A stretch of 15,334 bases of DNA, from NCBI GenBank assembly GCA_964442335.1, contig CAYTZI010000040.1:1-15334 (forward strand), read 5' to 3'. Position numbers and translations under genes: made by a program. Every line of letters starts with the position of its first letter. Position 1 is the first letter of the stretch. The stretch comes from JBFYTX01 sp964442335 (GTDB lineage: Bacteria > Chloroflexota > Dehalococcoidia > Dehalococcoidales > RBG-16-60-22). The notes beneath the pieces are model-generated. The model saw only the letters and a program-made list of their open reading frames with translations. It did not search any database and had not been told where the DNA came from. This document shows positions 13,299 through 15,334 of the stretch, piece after piece.

Positions 13299-13533
13299 AG
13301 AGCTGATTGCCGGGGTCAGCTATAACTTCCAGCACGAGGAAGACCACCGGTGGTGGGGGGAGCTGATGCTCATCGAATACAGGCAGATCAAAGATGGCGG
13401 GGGTTATATCATTGAGCTGGAGGACGGCAGGAGGAGCCGCTGCGCGTTAAAGAAGCGGGTGAACCGGGCGGTGACGAGTCTGCCGCCGCGCTACGTCTAC
13501 CATTTCAGCGGGAGCGGCAAGTTCGAGTATTAG
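13264..13533 (+). CDS. Small protein of unknown function
   Basis: An 89-residue soluble protein that I do not recognise. It begins at GTG 13264, 6-7 bases after a GAGAGGG ribosome site, and overlaps proB by 35 bases; ATG 13291 would give an 80-residue form without a good site. The visible features are a central aromatic and acidic patch (YNFQHEEDHRWWGELMLIEY), a GGGYIIELEDGRRSR stretch that looks like a beta-hairpin, a basic helix (KKRVNRAVTSLPPRY), and an aromatic end (HFSGSGKFEY). The composition is compatible with a small beta-rich domain. The tight overlap with proB says it is translated with it. A hairpin and the hicB promoter follow. Confidence 0.7.
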   Translation: MPTGRLYNSMTEELIAGVSYNFQHEEDHRWWGELMLIEYRQIKDGGGYIIELEDGRRSRCALKKRVNRAVTSLPPRYVYHFSGSGKFEY

Positions 13534-13543
13534 AGGGCCAGGA

Positions 13544-13558
13544 GTCCGAAACTCGGAC
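13544..13558. repeat. Hairpin between the small gene and the hicB promoter
   Basis: GTCCGA-AAC-TCGGAC is a perfect 6-bp stem with a 3-base loop, 10 bases after the stop of the small gene and 20 bases before the hicB -10. No U tract follows. It could be a weak terminator or a site for autoregulation of hicBA. Confidence 0.4.
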
Positions 13559-13576
13559 CGGATATAGTTGATACGG

Positions 13577-13585
13577 TGGTATAAT
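13577..13585 (+). promoter_or_regulatory. Extended -10 promoter of hicBA
   Basis: TGGTATAAT is identical to the extended -10 before ftsH. The expected start near 13592 falls at the hicB ribosome site (GAGGA 13594-13598), giving a very short leader. It gives hicBA, and possibly proA, transcription independent of proB. Confidence 0.6.
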
Positions 13586-13605
13586 ATAGTAGCGAGGAAA
13601 ATGAA

Positions 13606-13818
13606 GTGGAGTATACGGTAATCATCAGAAAAGCACCGGATGGCTACTTTATCGCGAGTTGCCCGGCCGTACCGGAAGCGCGCGCCCAGGGTGAGACCTA
13701 CGATGACTGCTTGGGCAACATCAAAGAAGTGCTGGAGCTTTGTCTGGAATACCGTAAAGAGCGGGGTGAAGAAATCCCCAGAGAAATCGAAACGAAAAAG
13801 GTAACTATCGGCACATGA
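13606..13818 (+). CDS. hicB: HicB-family antitoxin (short form)
   Basis: This 70-residue protein has the HicB partial RNase-H-like fold: MEYTVIIRKAPDGYFIASCPAVPEARAQGETYDDC, then the helix LGNIKEVLELCLEYRKERGEEIP and a closing strand KKVTIG. It should bind and block the HicA toxin encoded next to it. The start is GTG 13606, 7 bases after GAGGA; an ATG at 13601 is out of frame. It lacks the C-terminal ribbon-helix-helix or HTH domain of longer HicB proteins, so DNA-binding autoregulation is not obvious. Its last codon and stop overlap hicA by four bases (ATGA). The antitoxin-first order is the less common one for hic loci but is well known. Confidence 0.93.
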   Translation: MEYTVIIRKAPDGYFIASCPAVPEARAQGETYDDCLGNIKEVLELCLEYRKERGEEIPREIETKKVTIGT

Positions 13819-14048
13819 CGCGATTACCCTCGCTTAAAGCGAGGGATGTGTTAAAGGGTCTCCAGGCGCTCGGGTTTAAAAAAGTGCGGCAGAAGGGAAG
13901 TCACGCTATATTACACCATACTGATTGCCGCCGGGCACCCCTGCCGGTACACCCTGCGAAAAATATCAGTCCTTATTTTCTTGCTGACATTCTAAAGCAG
14001 CTTGGGATTAGTGAAAGTGAATTCTTAAAGGCAGTAGGTCGGAGATAA
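13815..14048 (+). CDS. hicA: HicA-family mRNA interferase toxin
   Basis: HicA cleaves mRNA and related RNAs when free of HicB. The 77-residue protein has the double-stranded-RNA-binding-like fold: LKARDVLKGLQALGFKKVRQKGSH, with the catalytic His at residue 30 in the GSH motif, then AILHH, PLPVHPAKNISPYFLADILKQLGIS. The residues PVHPAKNIS are close to the usual PxHxxKxLxxGTLxxILKQ stretch, although the GT is replaced by PY. Catalytic parts seem intact, so the toxin should be active. Translation is coupled to hicB through an ATGA overlap. It ends one base before the proA start codon, so proA sits directly behind the toxin. Confidence 0.93.
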   Translation: MTRLPSLKARDVLKGLQALGFKKVRQKGSHAILHHTDCRRAPLPVHPAKNISPYFLADILKQLGISESEFLKAVGRR

Positions 14049-14049
14049 A

Positions 14050-15333
14050 GTGAAAACAGTAGATAGCGCCATAGAAGAGCTCAGGGCTAAAGGCCTGGCG
14101 GCCAAAGCGGCCGCCCACAAGCTGGCTTTCACCTCGACGGATGTCAAGAACAAAGCCCTGATGAACATCGCCGAAGACCTGCTGGCGAGGAAAGATGAAA
14201 TCCTGGCGGCGAATAAAAAAGACTACGAAGCCGCCAGGGCCTCCGGCCTCGGCGAAGCGCTGCTCGATAGATTGATGCTAGATGAAAAACGGCTCGCCGC
14301 GATAGCCTCGGACACGCGAGCGGTCGTCGCTTTGCCCGATTCTGTCGGTGAAATTTTCGACATGCGCACCATGACCAACGGACTGCAAATCGGGAAGAAG
14401 CGCGTTCCTATCGGGGTCATCGGCGTGATATACGAGAGCCGTCCTAACGTTACCGTGGACATCGCCTGCCTCTGCCTCAAGTCCGGCAACGCCGTGATAC
14501 TTCGCGGTGGCAAAGAGACGATACACTCCAATACCGCTATCGTCGGGGTGATACAGGACGCCTGTAAAAAAGCCGGCATGCCCGAAGGCTGCGTGCAGTT
14601 CGTGGATAATACCGACCACGCTCTGGTGGACGCCATGCTCCGGATGAACGATGTTATCGACCTCCTGGTGCCGCGGGGTGGCTCGGGACTGATAAACATG
14701 GTCAGGGAGAAAGCCAGGATGGCCGTGGTCGCCGGCGGCATCGGCGTGTGCCATACCTACGTCGATAAAAGCGCCGATGTTCAGAAGGCCGTCGACATCG
14801 TCTATAACGCCAAGGTGCAGAGGCCCTCGGTCTGTAACGCTCTCGATTCCGTCCTTGTGCATAAAGATATCGCGCAAGAATATCTTCCCCGCATGGCTGC
14901 CGGGCTCAATAAAGCCGGGGTGGAGCTCCGCTGCGACGAGCGGTCGATGGCTGTTCTGAAAGCGGATAAATCTCTGAAACTCGTCCCTGCGGTGGAGGAA
15001 GACTGGGGCAAAGAGTTCCTCGCTCTCATCGCGGCGGTAAAAGTGGTGGGGTCGCTGGACGAGGCCCTGGCCCACATCGAAAAATACGGCTCGGGACACT
15101 CCGAAGCCATTATCACCGGGGACTATCAGAGCGGTATGCGCTTTTTAAATGAAGTTGATGCCGCCTGCGTCTATATCAACGCCAGCACGCGCTTCACCGA
15201 CGGCGGGCAGTTCGGGCTGGGGGCGGAGGTGGGCATAAGCACGCAGAGGCTGCATGCGCGCGGCCCCATGGGACTTAAAGAGCTTACCACCTATAAATGG
15301 ATTATCTACGGGAGCGGGCAGGTAAGGCCTTAG
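14050..15333 (+). CDS. proA: Glutamate-5-semialdehyde dehydrogenase (gamma-glutamyl phosphate reductase)
   Basis: ProA reduces gamma-glutamyl phosphate, made by ProB, with NADPH to glutamate-5-semialdehyde. The 427-residue protein is complete and of normal length (E. coli 417). It shows VPIGVIGVIYESRPNVTVD, the phosphate and NADP region KSGNAVILRGGKETIHSN, LLVPRGGSGLI, and the catalytic cysteine C262 in QRPSVCNALDS, then GGQFGLGAEVGISTQRLHARGPMGL near the end. The start is GTG 14050, 5 bases after GGAG, one base after the hicA stop. Because hicA ends at its ribosome site, proA is probably co-transcribed with hicBA from the promoter at 13577 as well as by readthrough from proB. The stop codon is one base from the window end. 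Confidence 0.98.
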   Translation: MKTVDSAIEELRAKGLAAKAAAHKLAFTSTDVKNKALMNIAEDLLARKDEILAANKKDYEAARASGLGEALLDRLMLDEKRLAAIASDTRAVVALPDSVGEIFDMRTMTNGLQIGKKRVPIGVIGVIYESRPNVTVDIACLCLKSGNAVILRGGKETIHSNTAIVGVIQDACKKAGMPEGCVQFVDNTDHALVDAMLRMNDVIDLLVPRGGSGLINMVREKARMAVVAGGIGVCHTYVDKSADVQKAVDIVYNAKVQRPSVCNALDSVLVHKDIAQEYLPRMAAGLNKAGVELRCDERSMAVLKADKSLKLVPAVEEDWGKEFLALIAAVKVVGSLDEALAHIEKYGSGHSEAIITGDYQSGMRFLNEVDAACVYINASTRFTDGGQFGLGAEVGISTQRLHARGPMGLKELTTYKWIIYGSGQVRP

Positions 15334-15334
15334 C

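Noticed and set aside
13568..13573. TTGATA as a -35 for hicB
   Set aside because: It lies only 6 bases from the TATAAT, far too close; the extended -10 explains the promoter better.

Overview
The window looks like chromosomal DNA of an anaerobic bacterium, most plausibly a Chloroflexota member of the Dehalococcoidia type. This is inferred from the gene set (a transhydroxylase-like molybdenum enzyme, a GH3-like adenylating protein, MoaE, long-chain polyprenyl synthase, HicBA), a fairly GC-rich composition and protein style. No rRNA or marker tree is available to prove it. I saw no rRNA, tRNA, CRISPR array, insertion sequence or phage gene.

Layout. (1) Bases 1-981, minus: the N-terminal 327 residues of a molybdopterin enzyme resembling the large subunit of pyrogallol transhydroxylase, cut by the window edge. 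(2) 982-1296: a divergent intergenic region with an 18-bp imperfect palindrome. (3) 1297-4435, plus: a GH3-like adenylating enzyme, then a membrane-anchored GAF-like/HD-GYP cyclic-di-GMP phosphodiesterase. (4) 4518-7046, plus: a clear promoter region, ftsH, then moaE. (5) 7047-7373: a gene-free convergent region full of repeats and hairpins. (6) 11478-7374, minus: a 63-aa membrane protein behind a perfect consensus promoter, then rsmI, a 70-aa two-CxxC protein, metG and a long-chain polyprenyl diphosphate synthase. (7) 11479-12101: a 620-base gene-free region with a second copy of the dispersed repeat and an AT-rich hairpin block. (8) 12102-15333, plus: proB, an 89-aa unknown protein, hicB, hicA and proA, so the proline genes are interrupted by a toxin-antitoxin module.

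How the genes fit together. ProB and ProA make glutamate-5-semialdehyde for proline. MoaE makes molybdopterin, the cofactor the enzyme at 1-981 needs. RsmI, MetG and FtsH are translation and quality-control housekeeping, and the polyprenyl synthase supplies a quinone or lipid-carrier side chain.

The most unusual feature is in the gaps. Five intergenic sites carry degenerate tandem repeats with an exact 7-bp period but a different core at each site: TTCG (two sites), TTGGTTA, ACTA and GCTAA. They butt against or enter gene ends: one contains the moaE start codon and two supply the stop codons of small genes. Other points of interest are a MetRS whose HIGH motif reads SLGN, a GH3-like enzyme with YRLGH where YRxGD is expected, and two-module dispersed repeats whose order differs between the two loci.
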